Source of the DNA: a bacterium
GTDB lineage: Bacteria > Patescibacteriota > Minisyncoccia > UBA6257
Direction of reading: 5' to 3'
Length of the DNA: 45,990 nucleotides
Assembly: GCA_021162155.1 (NCBI GenBank)
Contig: JAGGZF010000032.1
Span: 1 to 45,990 of the forward strand
The position numbers and the translations under genes were made by a program. The notes below the pieces were generated by a model. That model was not told the origin of the DNA, made no database searches, and saw nothing but the letters and a program-made list of their open reading frames with translations. Below are positions 23,431 to 31,982 of this stretch, piece after piece; position 1 is the first letter of the stretch, and each line of letters begins with the position of its first letter.

Positions 23431-24686
23431 TGAGGGATTTTTTTAATGTTTTTTCTGCAGTTTATTATCTCCAGCGGATATTATATCTTTTCTGGATTAT
23501 TTTAGAGACAATTATAAGAGAGTTGTGGTGGTTAATAGTTCTTTTTATTGCTGGGACTATTTTTTTAAATTTACAGCGAAAATATAAAAAAGAGGAAAAG
23601 AAAAAGAAAGAAGAAATAAAAGATTGGGTTACTTTGGAAATAGTAGTGAATCCCTATATTACAAGCGGCGCTAAAGCTATGGAACAGGTGTTTAGTGGAA
23701 TTTATTCTTTACCCAAAGGATATGTAAGTTTGGAATTAGTGGGCATTGAAAAAGAGATAAGGTTCTTTGTGAGGGTTCCTCGAGACTATAAAGGATTGGT
23801 GCTTTCTCAGTTTTATGCTCAGTATCCAGATTTGGAAATCAAAGAGGTCCAGGATTATTTTCTGAAATATCCTCCATCTCTGCCCGATAAAAACTGGGAT
23901 ATTTGGGGCACTGAAATGAAACTTATACAATCTGACGTCTATCCTATTAAAACCTATTCTTCTTTTGAAGAAACAAAAGAGGAAAAAAGTGTAGATACTT
24001 TATCTAGTTTAATAGAAGGGATTTCTCAATTAAGGAAAGAAGAATTGCTATTGATTCAAATTATTATACAACCCTTAACTGGTGATAAAGCAAAGGAATG
24101 GTTGGAGAAAGGGGAAAAAGAAATAAATAAACTCTCCGGGAAAAAAGAACCCCCAAAGATTACTTGGACGGACTGGGTGATAGCTTTTTTCAAAAATTTA
24201 TTAATAGGTGTAGCAGTTCCTCCTGTATGGCCCGGAGAGAGCAAAACAGAAGCATCTGCTCCATCAGTGCCCTTGACCAAACGAGAGGTAGTTCAGAAAA
24301 TAAGCAAGAAAATAGAACAATTACCCTTTTTAACCGGAATCCGTCTCTTTTATCTTGCCCCTAAAGATTGTTTTAATGAGATAGCTATAGGGACCTGTTA
24401 TGCTTTCTTAAATCAATTTACTATTAGCCACTTAAATGGGTTCAAGGTTAATAAGGATAGTTCTACCAAAGAAGAAGGAAAGATATTTGTTAAACGAAGG
24501 TTGTTTATAAAGAAACTTAACTTTTATAAGTCCGTTATTAACAGAAAAAAAACTAAAGAGTTATTTGTATTAGTTCCTGAAGAATTAGCGTCTGTTTACC
24601 ATTTTCCTTCTTCTAAAGTCAAATCTCCCTCTCTAACAAAGACACTTTTCAGAAAAAGTGAGCCGCCTCCTAATCTTCCTACTTAA
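23430..24686 (+). CDS. membrane-anchored protein paired with a TraG-like ATPase
   Basis: A 418-aa protein of unknown function. One or two hydrophobic segments occupy about 12-50, followed by a Lys/Glu-rich stretch and a soluble region. Proteins of this look (VNPYITSGAKAMEQVFSGIY, then FFVRVPRDYKGLVLSQFYAQYP) recur in candidate-phyla genomes next to VirD4/TraG-like ATPases, a recollection I cannot check here. It overlaps the stop of the HARE-HTH gene and precedes the ATPase gene by 25 nt. A role as a membrane adaptor or docking protein for that ATPase is an inference from gene order only. Confidence 0.7.
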   Translation: MRDFFNVFSAVYYLQRILYLFWIILETIIRELWWLIVLFIAGTIFLNLQRKYKKEEKKKKEEIKDWVTLEIVVNPYITSGAKAMEQVFSGIYSLPKGYVSLELVGIEKEIRFFVRVPRDYKGLVLSQFYAQYPDLEIKEVQDYFLKYPPSLPDKNWDIWGTEMKLIQSDVYPIKTYSSFEETKEEKSVDTLSSLIEGISQLRKEELLLIQIIIQPLTGDKAKEWLEKGEKEINKLSGKKEPPKITWTDWVIAFFKNLLIGVAVPPVWPGESKTEASAPSVPLTKREVVQKISKKIEQLPFLTGIRLFYLAPKDCFNEIAIGTCYAFLNQFTISHLNGFKVNKDSSTKEEGKIFVKRRLFIKKLNFYKSVINRKKTKELFVLVPEELASVYHFPSSKVKSPSLTKTLFRKSEPPPNLPT

Positions 24687-24711
24687 GCTTATTTAAATTT
24701 AAACTTTAATT

Positions 24712-26346
24712 ATGTCTGAAATAACCTATATAGGAGTAACTAATTTTCGGGATAATTTTCAGCGATTCGGGATAAAAACTGATGACCGAAGAAGACATCT
24801 TTATATTATAGGAAAAACTGGAGTAGGTAAGACCACTATGTTGGAAAATATGATTATTCAAGATATATCCAACAGGCATGGTTTAGGCGTAATAGATCCT
24901 CACGGAGAACTAATTCAGAGAATACTACATTTCATTCCTAAAGACAGAATAAAGGATGTAATATACTTTAACCCCAGCGATATAGAGTGGCCTATTGCTT
25001 TTAATGTTATAGAAGAAGTGCCCCGAGAATGGAGACATCTAGTTGCTGCTGGTTTAATGGGGGTTTTTAAGAAAATTTGGCCGGATGTATGGTCTGCCCG
25101 AATGGAATATATTCTGAATAATGCTCTACTGGCTCTCTTAGAGTATCCGGGATCTACTTTACTGGGAATAAATCGCTTGCTTTCCGATGCTGATTATCGG
25201 AAAGCAGTTATAGAGAAGATTACTGATCCTACTATAAAAGCATTTTGGCAGAGGGAATTTGCTAAATATCATGAGCGTTATGCCACTGAAGCTGTTGCTC
25301 CTATTCAGAATAAGATAGGGCAGTTTATATCTAATCCTCTAATCAGAAATATAGTGGGACAAAAGGAGACCAAAATAGATTTTAGGGAAATTATGGATGA
25401 GGGAAAAATATTTTTGGGAAATTTATCTAAAGGGTCAATAGGAGAAGAAAATTCTGCTCTTTTGGGAGGATTATTAATAACAAAACTTCAATTAGCGGCT
25501 ATGTCTAGGGTGGATATAAGAGAAGAAGAGAGAAGGGATTTTTATCTCTATGTAGATGAGTTTCAAAATTTCTCTACTGAATCCTTTGCCAACATTTTTG
25601 CCGAAGCCAGAAAATATCGTCTAAATCTTACTTTAGCTCATCAGTATATAGCCCAATTAAATGAGAAAGTAAGAGATGCTATTTTCGGAAATGTGGGGAG
25701 CTTGGTTTCTTTTCGGGTTGGACCGGAAGATGCCGAGTTTTTAGAGAAGTATTTTGTTCCAGAATTCTCTAAAGAGGACTTAATGAATCTGCCTAATTTT
25801 CATTTTTATATAAAGTTGATGATAGATGGTAATCTTTCAAAAGGATTTTCAGGAATGAATATTCCTCCCAGCGCTCTTCCTTCTGTCTCTTATATTCAGG
25901 ATATTATTCAGTATTCCCGCCAGCATTATGCTACTCCAGTGAGGGAAGTAGAACAAGAAATAGCACATTGGCATTATTTAGATTTCTCTTTCTCTGCTCC
26001 CAGAAAAAAGGAAAAAAAGAAAGGTTTTTCAGAAGGATGGGAGGCCGTCTGTAGTCGTTGCGGGAAAAAAATTATTGTTCCTTTCAGGCCTGACCCTCGG
26101 AGGCCTGTTTATTGTGAAGAGTGCCTTAAGATAGTAAGAGCAGAACAGGCTGGGAAAAAAGCTAATCCCAGAAAATCTTCTCTTTCGTCTCTAAAAGAGG
26201 TATCTCCGGGTGGGATTATAGAAAGGGTTAGTCAACGTGGAGTTTCTTCTTCAGAAAGGAATAGTCCCAAAGTGATACCCCGGGAGGATACTCTAAGGAA
26301 AACGCTAAAGACAATTATTAGGTCTCAGCAAAAGAAAGGCAATTGA
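24712..26346 (+). CDS. VirD4/TraG-like (type IV secretion DNA-pump type) ATPase with C-terminal zinc ribbon
   Basis: A 544-aa RecA-fold ATPase. Walker A is IGKTGVGKTTM (residues 33-43), a VIDPHGEL block lies near 60, and Walker B is LYVDEFQNF near 278-286, followed by AEARKYRLNLTLAHQYIAQL (sensor-like). A zinc ribbon of two CxxC pairs lies at about 446-470 and the tail is basic and low-complexity. No TM helix is seen, so membrane attachment probably needs the preceding gene's product. No relaxase, pilin or mating-channel genes are nearby; DNA transfer, uptake or segregation are all possible. Confidence 0.82.
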   Translation: MSEITYIGVTNFRDNFQRFGIKTDDRRRHLYIIGKTGVGKTTMLENMIIQDISNRHGLGVIDPHGELIQRILHFIPKDRIKDVIYFNPSDIEWPIAFNVIEEVPREWRHLVAAGLMGVFKKIWPDVWSARMEYILNNALLALLEYPGSTLLGINRLLSDADYRKAVIEKITDPTIKAFWQREFAKYHERYATEAVAPIQNKIGQFISNPLIRNIVGQKETKIDFREIMDEGKIFLGNLSKGSIGEENSALLGGLLITKLQLAAMSRVDIREEERRDFYLYVDEFQNFSTESFANIFAEARKYRLNLTLAHQYIAQLNEKVRDAIFGNVGSLVSFRVGPEDAEFLEKYFVPEFSKEDLMNLPNFHFYIKLMIDGNLSKGFSGMNIPPSALPSVSYIQDIIQYSRQHYATPVREVEQEIAHWHYLDFSFSAPRKKEKKKGFSEGWEAVCSRCGKKIIVPFRPDPRRPVYCEECLKIVRAEQAGKKANPRKSSLSSLKEVSPGGIIERVSQRGVSSSERNSPKVIPREDTLRKTLKTIIRSQQKKGN

Positions 26347-26391
26347 TGCTGTTTAGATACGATTTCGTCAGGAAAAAGTGATTTTCTGATA

Positions 26392-26420
26392 TTGTAGAAA
26401 ATAATTTTCTCTATTATACT
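26392..26420 (+). promoter_or_regulatory. candidate promoter of the lipid-kinase gene
   Basis: -35 TTGTAG (26392-26397) and -10 TATACT (26415-26420) with a 17-bp spacer; predicted start near 26427, a leader of about 16 nt. A weak imperfect hairpin (26368-26389) precedes it but lacks a T-run. Confidence 0.5.
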
Positions 26421-26442
26421 AACATATTAGAAAACTAAATTA

Positions 26443-26820
26443 ATGAAATCATTTTTTAGAAAGAGACAAGAAAGTTTTTCTTTTGCTATTCAGGGATTAA
26501 AGATAGCACTTCGACAACCTAATTTTAAGATAATGATTTGTATCGCTGTTATAGTAATGGGATTGGCTGGTTTTTGGGGAATTTCTCGAGAAGAGTGGTT
26601 AATATTACTCCTAATTATAGGCATAGTACTCAGTTTAGAGGTGCTTAATACGACAGTAGAGACATTGTTAGATTTGGTTCAACCACAATTTTCTCCCAAA
26701 GTAAAAGTTGTAAAGGATTTAGTAGCAGGAGCGGTGCTGATAAGTATTTTGGTATCTGTGACTACTGGGATAATTATCTTTTTGCCTAAATTTTTAAATA
26801 TTTTAAAAACAAAAAATTAA
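26443..26820 (+). CDS. diacylglycerol/undecaprenol kinase family protein
   Basis: A 125-aa membrane kinase of the DgkA type, which in Gram-positive-like cells phosphorylates undecaprenol and so recycles the wall lipid carrier. Three hydrophobic helices are visible (about 30-47, 51-68, 95-117). The family motif spans ExxNTxxExxxD (Glu66, Asn69, Glu73, Asp77) and VKDLVAGAV with Lys91-Asp92. Diacylglycerol as substrate cannot be ruled out. A promoter precedes it and the GGDEF gene follows after 3 nt. Confidence 0.88.
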   Translation: MKSFFRKRQESFSFAIQGLKIALRQPNFKIMICIAVIVMGLAGFWGISREEWLILLLIIGIVLSLEVLNTTVETLLDLVQPQFSPKVKVVKDLVAGAVLISILVSVTTGIIIFLPKFLNILKTKN

Positions 26821-26823
26821 TAA

Positions 26824-27384
26824 ATGAGGAAAGATTCTCAAATTCGGCAGTTAAAGAGGGAAATTGAGAGATTAAAGCGCTTGGTTTATCTTGATCATTT
26901 AACTAATCTTTATAATCGCAGAGGGTTTTTAGAAATCAGCAACAATTATTTTCAATCTGCAGTGAATAAAAGAAAGAAGCGGAGACAGAATGAGATTTCT
27001 AAACTGGCTATTATTTTTTTAGATGTTGATGATTTTAAGAAGATAAATGATAAGCATGGTCACAGAAGGGGTGATAAGGCACTGAAGGTGTTAGCCCGAA
27101 TTTTGAGAGAAAATTTAAGGAAGTTAGATATTATAGGTCGCTGGGGAGGAGAAGAGTTTGTTGTATTATTAGTTAATGTATCCAAAGAAAATGCCAAAAG
27201 GATTGTCGAAAAACTACTGCGGAAAATAGCAAAAGATAAAACACTGGGATTTCGATTGACAGTAAGCGCGGGTTTAGCGTTTCCCCATCAGGGAGAAACA
27301 TTATCTCAGGTTGTCCATAGAGCAGATAAGCTAATGTACCAAGCCAAAAAACAAGGGAAGAATATGGTAATAATAAGTAAATAA
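26824..27384 (+). CDS. soluble GGDEF-domain diguanylate cyclase
   Basis: A 186-aa single-domain GGDEF protein that should make cyclic di-GMP from two GTP. An N-terminal helix of about 20 residues could be a dimerising coiled coil. The domain has DHLTNLYNRRG (24-34), FLDVDDFKKIND with metal Asp67, and GGEEF at 108-112, a catalytically competent signature. RxxD (Arg99-Asp102) sits exactly five residues before GGEEF, the product-inhibition site. No sensor domain is attached, and no EAL, HD-GYP or PilZ protein is in this window. Confidence 0.93.
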   Translation: MRKDSQIRQLKREIERLKRLVYLDHLTNLYNRRGFLEISNNYFQSAVNKRKKRRQNEISKLAIIFLDVDDFKKINDKHGHRRGDKALKVLARILRENLRKLDIIGRWGGEEFVVLLVNVSKENAKRIVEKLLRKIAKDKTLGFRLTVSAGLAFPHQGETLSQVVHRADKLMYQAKKQGKNMVIISK

Positions 27385-27398
27385 GATTTAATTAATAT

Positions 27399-29237
27399 AT
27401 GCTTTCTCCTTTAGAAGAAATTAAAAATAAATTGGATATAGTAGAAGTAATAGGGCAATATGTAAAATTAGAGAAGGCCGGTTCCAACTATAAAGCCCTG
27501 TGTCCCTTCCATAAAGAGAAAACTCCCTCTTTTTTTGTCTCTCCTTCGCGTCAGATATGGCATTGCTTCGGCTGTGGCGCTGGTGGAGATATCTTCACTT
27601 TTATAATGAAGATAGAGAATGTAGATTTTCCAGAAGCAGTAAGGATATTAGCAGAGAAAGCAGGGATTAAACTTACCTATGAAAGTCCGGAAATTCGTTC
27701 CCAAAAGCAAAAGTTAATAGAGATACACCAAAAGGCAACTTCATTTTTTCACCAGAACCTTCTTCGTAACTCCGAAGCCCTTGATTATTTACATAAGCGC
27801 GGTTTAACGAAAGATGTTATAGAAGAATTTGAATTAGGATATGCTCCTGATGAGTGGCGCGCTACAGTGAATTTTTTAGTGAGAAATAATTTTACACCAG
27901 AAGAAATTTTGGCTAGTGGATTGGCTATTTCTAAGAAAGATATCCCTGCTACCGGAAACAAACTTCGAAAAATAAAATACGAAATACGAGACATCTACGA
28001 TAGATTTAGAGCAAGAATTATATTTCCTATAAGAAATAACAGAGGGAAAATAGTTGCTTTTACCGGAAGAATTTTTCAGGGCTCATCACCTCTAAAGACC
28101 ATAAGGGACATAGAACGGGTAGGTAAATATATTAACTCTCCTCAAACTTTGATATTTGATAAAAGTAAAATATTATTTGGTTATTATAAATCTCGCCTTC
28201 AGTTATCTAAAACTCCTCCTATAGTGGTTGAAGGGCCTATGGATTTTCTGGCTGGTTGGCAAGCGGGTTTAAGATCCATAGTTGCTACTTGCGGAACAGC
28301 GCTTACTCCTTATCATATCTCTATTCTAAAACGATTTAATCAGGAGATTATTTTAGGATTTGATATGGACGAGGCAGGATTAAGGGCTGCCGAGAGGGCT
28401 ATAAATTTGGCTCTATCCAAAGGATTACAAGTAAAAATTTTAATGCTTCCCGAGGGAAAAGATTTAGCAGATTATCTTCTCTCTCCTGAATCGCGGTCCG
28501 ACATAAAAGAGTTAGTTAGTAAGGCAAAACCGATAATGGAATTTTATTGGGAAAGGGCGATCAAATTGGGAGATAGTGATTCTTTAGAAGGAAAGAAGAA
28601 AATTAGTGCTTATTTCCTGCCTAAAATTAAAAAATTACCTAATGCCTTGGACAGGGCTTTTTGGTCGGAGAAACTAAGCCATTATCTAAAAATAGAAACA
28701 TCTATAATCGAAGATGAACTAAATAAGATAGAGGTAAATTCTAAGAAAGTAGTAACAGATGCTAATGAAGGTCTGATAGAAACGAATATACCAACTCAAT
28801 CCAGAGAGATTGTTCTCCAGGAAAGAATTTTGGCTATTTGTTCTCATAATTTAGAATTTGTTGACCAGTTAGAGAAATATAAGGAGTATTTTTCTTCCGA
28901 ATATCAGCAAATTATTCAAATATTACAAGGTATTAAAGATATTTCCGAGTTGAGTTATAAATCATTACAAAAAAGTGGATTAGCGGAAGAAATAAGAAAA
29001 AAGATTAATTTAATAGTTTTAAGGGGTGATTATGAATTAGATTTATTAGATAAATATGAAGTAGATTGGAGAAAAGAATTAGAGAGTAATTTACAAGAAT
29101 TAAAAAGGATAGCGATAAAGAAACAATTGAATATCTTAAGTGATAAAATAAAGAAGGCAGAGGAGGAGAAACAAAAGGATAAATTAAAGCAATTATTAAA
29201 AGAGTTTAATAATTTGTCCAAAAAGTTAATTTCCTAA
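27399..29237 (+). CDS. dnaG: DNA primase DnaG
   Basis: Primase makes RNA primers for replication. The 612-aa protein has the CHC2 zinc site (Cys35, His38, Cys56, Cys59), the core domain, and the TOPRIM fold with VVEGPMDFLAG near 279 and GFDMDEAG near 325 for metal binding. The C-terminal region (about 430-612) is helical and charged, consistent with a helicase-interaction domain, but its sequence is not clearly DnaB-binding-like. rpoD follows after 3 nt, the classic dnaG-rpoD arrangement. Confidence 0.95.
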   Translation: MLSPLEEIKNKLDIVEVIGQYVKLEKAGSNYKALCPFHKEKTPSFFVSPSRQIWHCFGCGAGGDIFTFIMKIENVDFPEAVRILAEKAGIKLTYESPEIRSQKQKLIEIHQKATSFFHQNLLRNSEALDYLHKRGLTKDVIEEFELGYAPDEWRATVNFLVRNNFTPEEILASGLAISKKDIPATGNKLRKIKYEIRDIYDRFRARIIFPIRNNRGKIVAFTGRIFQGSSPLKTIRDIERVGKYINSPQTLIFDKSKILFGYYKSRLQLSKTPPIVVEGPMDFLAGWQAGLRSIVATCGTALTPYHISILKRFNQEIILGFDMDEAGLRAAERAINLALSKGLQVKILMLPEGKDLADYLLSPESRSDIKELVSKAKPIMEFYWERAIKLGDSDSLEGKKKISAYFLPKIKKLPNALDRAFWSEKLSHYLKIETSIIEDELNKIEVNSKKVVTDANEGLIETNIPTQSREIVLQERILAICSHNLEFVDQLEKYKEYFSSEYQQIIQILQGIKDISELSYKSLQKSGLAEEIRKKINLIVLRGDYELDLLDKYEVDWRKELESNLQELKRIAIKKQLNILSDKIKKAEEEKQKDKLKQLLKEFNNLSKKLIS

Positions 29238-29240
29238 AAT

Positions 29241-30668
29241 ATGTCTCAAACAAAAAATACAAGAACAAAAAATACAAGAAGAACTAAAAAGCTTAAGAAG
29301 AAAAAGAGCTCTCGACGTACAGTTTCTTCTAATCAGAGTAGAAAAAAGAACAAAAAGAAAAACCGGAAAAACAGAGTTCTTAGAATCAAGAAGAAGCAGA
29401 AAGTGAAATCTTATAAAGCCACAAAGAAAAATACAAGGAAACAAACTCGAAAGAAAAGAACAGCTCCGAAGAAGGTAAAGAAGGCAAGGAAGGTAAAGAA
29501 AGTAAAGAAAACAAGGAAAGCAACTTCCAAGAGCAAAGCAAGAAAGATTGCAGCGAAACCCAAAATTAGCCGGAAAGAAAAAGAAATTGCTAATAATATT
29601 CAAGAGTTGATAAAGAGGGGTCGCTCTCGTGGTTTTATTACTCAAGATGAGATATTAAAATTCTTCCCTACTATTGAGAGAGACCTCTCTCTATTGGAGC
29701 GTCTCTACGATAAATTGGCAGAAGAGAATATTGAAGTAGTAGAAAGAGGGGATTTACTTCTACCCCAGAAAGAAGTTACAGAAAAGGAATTACAAGAAGC
29801 AGTCAAGATAGATAAAAGACTAAATTTAGCAGATAATGTTCAAACTTATTTACGGGAAATAGGGAGGATACCCCTACTTACACCAGAACAAGAAAAGGAA
29901 TTAGCTAAAAGGATAGATCAAGGAGATGAACAGGCTCGTCAAAAAATGATAGAGGCAAATTTGCGTTTAGTGGTTTCTATTGCTAAAAGGTATATAGGCA
30001 GAAGCAGGAACTTGTCTTTTCTGGATTTAATACAGGAAGGAAATATAGGATTATCAAAAGCAGTAGATAAGTTTAATTATAAAAAAGGATTTAAATTTTC
30101 TACTTATGCTACTTGGTGGATTCGTCAGGCAATTACTAGAGCGTTAGCTGACCAAGGCAGAACCATCAGAATTCCAGTACATATGGTAGAAACCATAACC
30201 AAATACCTGAAGGTAAAAAGGAGCCTTTCTCAGGCGCTGGGCAGAGAGCCTACTCCGGATGAGATAGCTTTAGAAATGAATAAACCAGTAAAAGATATAT
30301 TATATTTGATGAAAATTTCCAGAGACACTTCTTCCTTAAATCAGCCGGTAGGAGATGAGGATAGCGGAAGCGAAGTAGGTGATTTTGTGGCTGATACTAA
30401 AACTATTACTCCTGAAAAATATGCTACCAGAAAAATACTTAAAGAGTTACTAGAGAAAGTGCTATCTACTCTTACTGAGAGAGAAAAAAGAATAATAGAG
30501 ATGCGTTTTGGATTGAAAGATGGAATTAGTCACACTTTGGAGGAAGTAGGTAGAGAGTTTAATGTTACCAGAGAGAGAATTAGACAGATAGAGGCAAAAA
30601 CTTTGGAGAGATTAAAAGAATTACCCGAAGCTAAAAAATTAAAAGAATTTCTGAAGTCCATAGAATAA
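29241..30668 (+). CDS. rpoD: primary sigma factor RpoD with a long basic N-terminal tail
   Basis: Main sigma-70 factor, 475 aa. Conserved regions in order: 1.2 (DNVQTYLREIGRIPLLT, about 194), 2 (EANLRLVVSIAKRY near 235; FSTYATWWIRQAITRA near 284), 3 (GREPTPDEIALEM), and 4 (TLEEVGREFNVTRERIRQIE near 435). The first 112 residues contain no Asp or Glu and are mostly Lys, Arg, Thr and Ser, like a histone-H1 tail; a helical domain follows at about 113-190. Region 1.1 of proteobacterial RpoD is acidic, so this tail is the opposite in charge. Start ATG is 3 nt after dnaG. Confidence 0.96.
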   Translation: MSQTKNTRTKNTRRTKKLKKKKSSRRTVSSNQSRKKNKKKNRKNRVLRIKKKQKVKSYKATKKNTRKQTRKKRTAPKKVKKARKVKKVKKTRKATSKSKARKIAAKPKISRKEKEIANNIQELIKRGRSRGFITQDEILKFFPTIERDLSLLERLYDKLAEENIEVVERGDLLLPQKEVTEKELQEAVKIDKRLNLADNVQTYLREIGRIPLLTPEQEKELAKRIDQGDEQARQKMIEANLRLVVSIAKRYIGRSRNLSFLDLIQEGNIGLSKAVDKFNYKKGFKFSTYATWWIRQAITRALADQGRTIRIPVHMVETITKYLKVKRSLSQALGREPTPDEIALEMNKPVKDILYLMKISRDTSSLNQPVGDEDSGSEVGDFVADTKTITPEKYATRKILKELLEKVLSTLTEREKRIIEMRFGLKDGISHTLEEVGREFNVTRERIRQIEAKTLERLKELPEAKKLKEFLKSIE

Positions 30669-30675
30669 TCTAATA

Positions 30676-31953
30676 ATGTTTTTATCTGCTGTTAAAAGGA
30701 ATCCCTTATTAAGAAAAACATTAGCCAAGGTTTCTGCTTGGTTCTATGGCAATCCGCAAGATTGTATCACTTCTATAGGTATAACCGGGACTAATGGCAA
30801 AACAACTGTTTCCTATTTAGTCAGGAGTATTTTACGAGAAGCAGGGTTTCTCACCGGACTTATAGGTACTACCGGATACTGGATAGATGACCAGACAAAA
30901 ATTTCTCCTCCTGTAACAGGTAAAACCCCGGTTACTACCCCTGACCCTTGGGTTCTTTATAGTTTATTGAGAGAGATGAAGTGTAAAGGAGTAAAATTTT
31001 GTGTAATGGAGGTAAGTTCTTTTGGGTTAAAATTCTGGAGAGTATATGGTATTCCATTTAAAGTTGCTGTATTGACTAATATAACTCCCTGCCATCACTT
31101 ACAGATTCACGGAGGATTTACTCAATATATTCGGGATAAGCAAAAGTTATTTACTATGTTAAACAACCAATCAGTTGCTGTTTTGCCCAGAGAAAGTTCT
31201 TATTTCTCTGATTTTTCTCAAAGCACTAAAGCGCGAGTTATAAGTTATGGTCTGGGCCCCAGAGCAGATATTTCTGGTAAGATAGTTGAAGAAAATATCT
31301 CTTCCTTAAGTACTACAATTAAAACTCCTAAGGGCGAAATTTTTATTAAACTACCCTTTCCAGGAGAGTTTAATCTAAAAAATAGTTTAGCTGCGGTAGG
31401 GGCAGGAGTAGCATTGAATATAAATTTATCTGTTATTAAGAGAGGGTTAGAAAATAGTCATCTACCTCCGGGTCATTGGGAGATCATTATCGATAAACCC
31501 TTTACAGTAGTAGTGGATAAAGCAAATACTCCTCAAGCGTTTCACAGTTTAATTAACTTAGTACAAAAACTAAAGGTGAATAAAAAGATAGTAGTTTATG
31601 GCAACTTCAGTGAATTTCCTTATAATATTCGACAAGAATTGGCTAGATTAACAACTGATTTTTTTGATTTAACTATTGTAACAATAGATGACTCCATAGA
31701 CGTTGCTCCCCAAAGAGGAATAAATGATTTTTTAGAGTACGTACATCGGAAGAAAATAAATCCCGATAAGTATCTGGCGATACCTGAAAGAAGGTTAGCT
31801 ATACAAAGGGCTGTGCAAGAAGCATCTGCTGGTGATATAATATTAATATTAGGCAGAGGTAGCGAGGAAACAATGTTATTAGGAAAGAGGGTGGTAAAAT
31901 TTAATGATATTACGGTAACTAAAAATATTCTTCGAGAACAAGGTTATTTATAG
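30676..31953 (+). CDS. MurE-like Mur ligase
   Basis: A 425-aa Mur ligase most like UDP-MurNAc-tripeptide synthetase but with a short N-terminal domain (family about 490). The ATP loop GITGTNGKTTVSYL lies near 36-49 and CVMEVSSFGL near 113 (usual EVSSHAL). The C-terminal domain departs from MurE: DYAHTP reads DKANTP, the amino-acid-selecting DNPR block reads DDSI, and the KGHE block reads GRGSEE. It therefore probably keeps ATP-dependent ligation, but the added amino acid, or even the substrate, may differ. It follows rpoD by 7 nt and precedes alaS. Confidence 0.8.
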   Translation: MFLSAVKRNPLLRKTLAKVSAWFYGNPQDCITSIGITGTNGKTTVSYLVRSILREAGFLTGLIGTTGYWIDDQTKISPPVTGKTPVTTPDPWVLYSLLREMKCKGVKFCVMEVSSFGLKFWRVYGIPFKVAVLTNITPCHHLQIHGGFTQYIRDKQKLFTMLNNQSVAVLPRESSYFSDFSQSTKARVISYGLGPRADISGKIVEENISSLSTTIKTPKGEIFIKLPFPGEFNLKNSLAAVGAGVALNINLSVIKRGLENSHLPPGHWEIIIDKPFTVVVDKANTPQAFHSLINLVQKLKVNKKIVVYGNFSEFPYNIRQELARLTTDFFDLTIVTIDDSIDVAPQRGINDFLEYVHRKKINPDKYLAIPERRLAIQRAVQEASAGDIILILGRGSEETMLLGKRVVKFNDITVTKNILREQGYL

Positions 31954-31982
31954 TAAAAATTATATTATTTTATTCTTTTGTC

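Noticed and set aside
23430..26346. Integrated conjugative element
   Set aside because: No relaxase, integrase, attachment repeats or further type IV secretion genes; flanks are housekeeping operons.
26368..26389. Hairpin after the TraG-like ATPase gene as a terminator
   Set aside because: The stem has a bulge and no T-run follows.
29226..29645. Cys/Phe-rich minus-strand ORF opposite the rpoD tail
   Set aside because: It is the complement of the Lys/Arg-codon-rich tail, a typical shadow frame with no start signal or family match.
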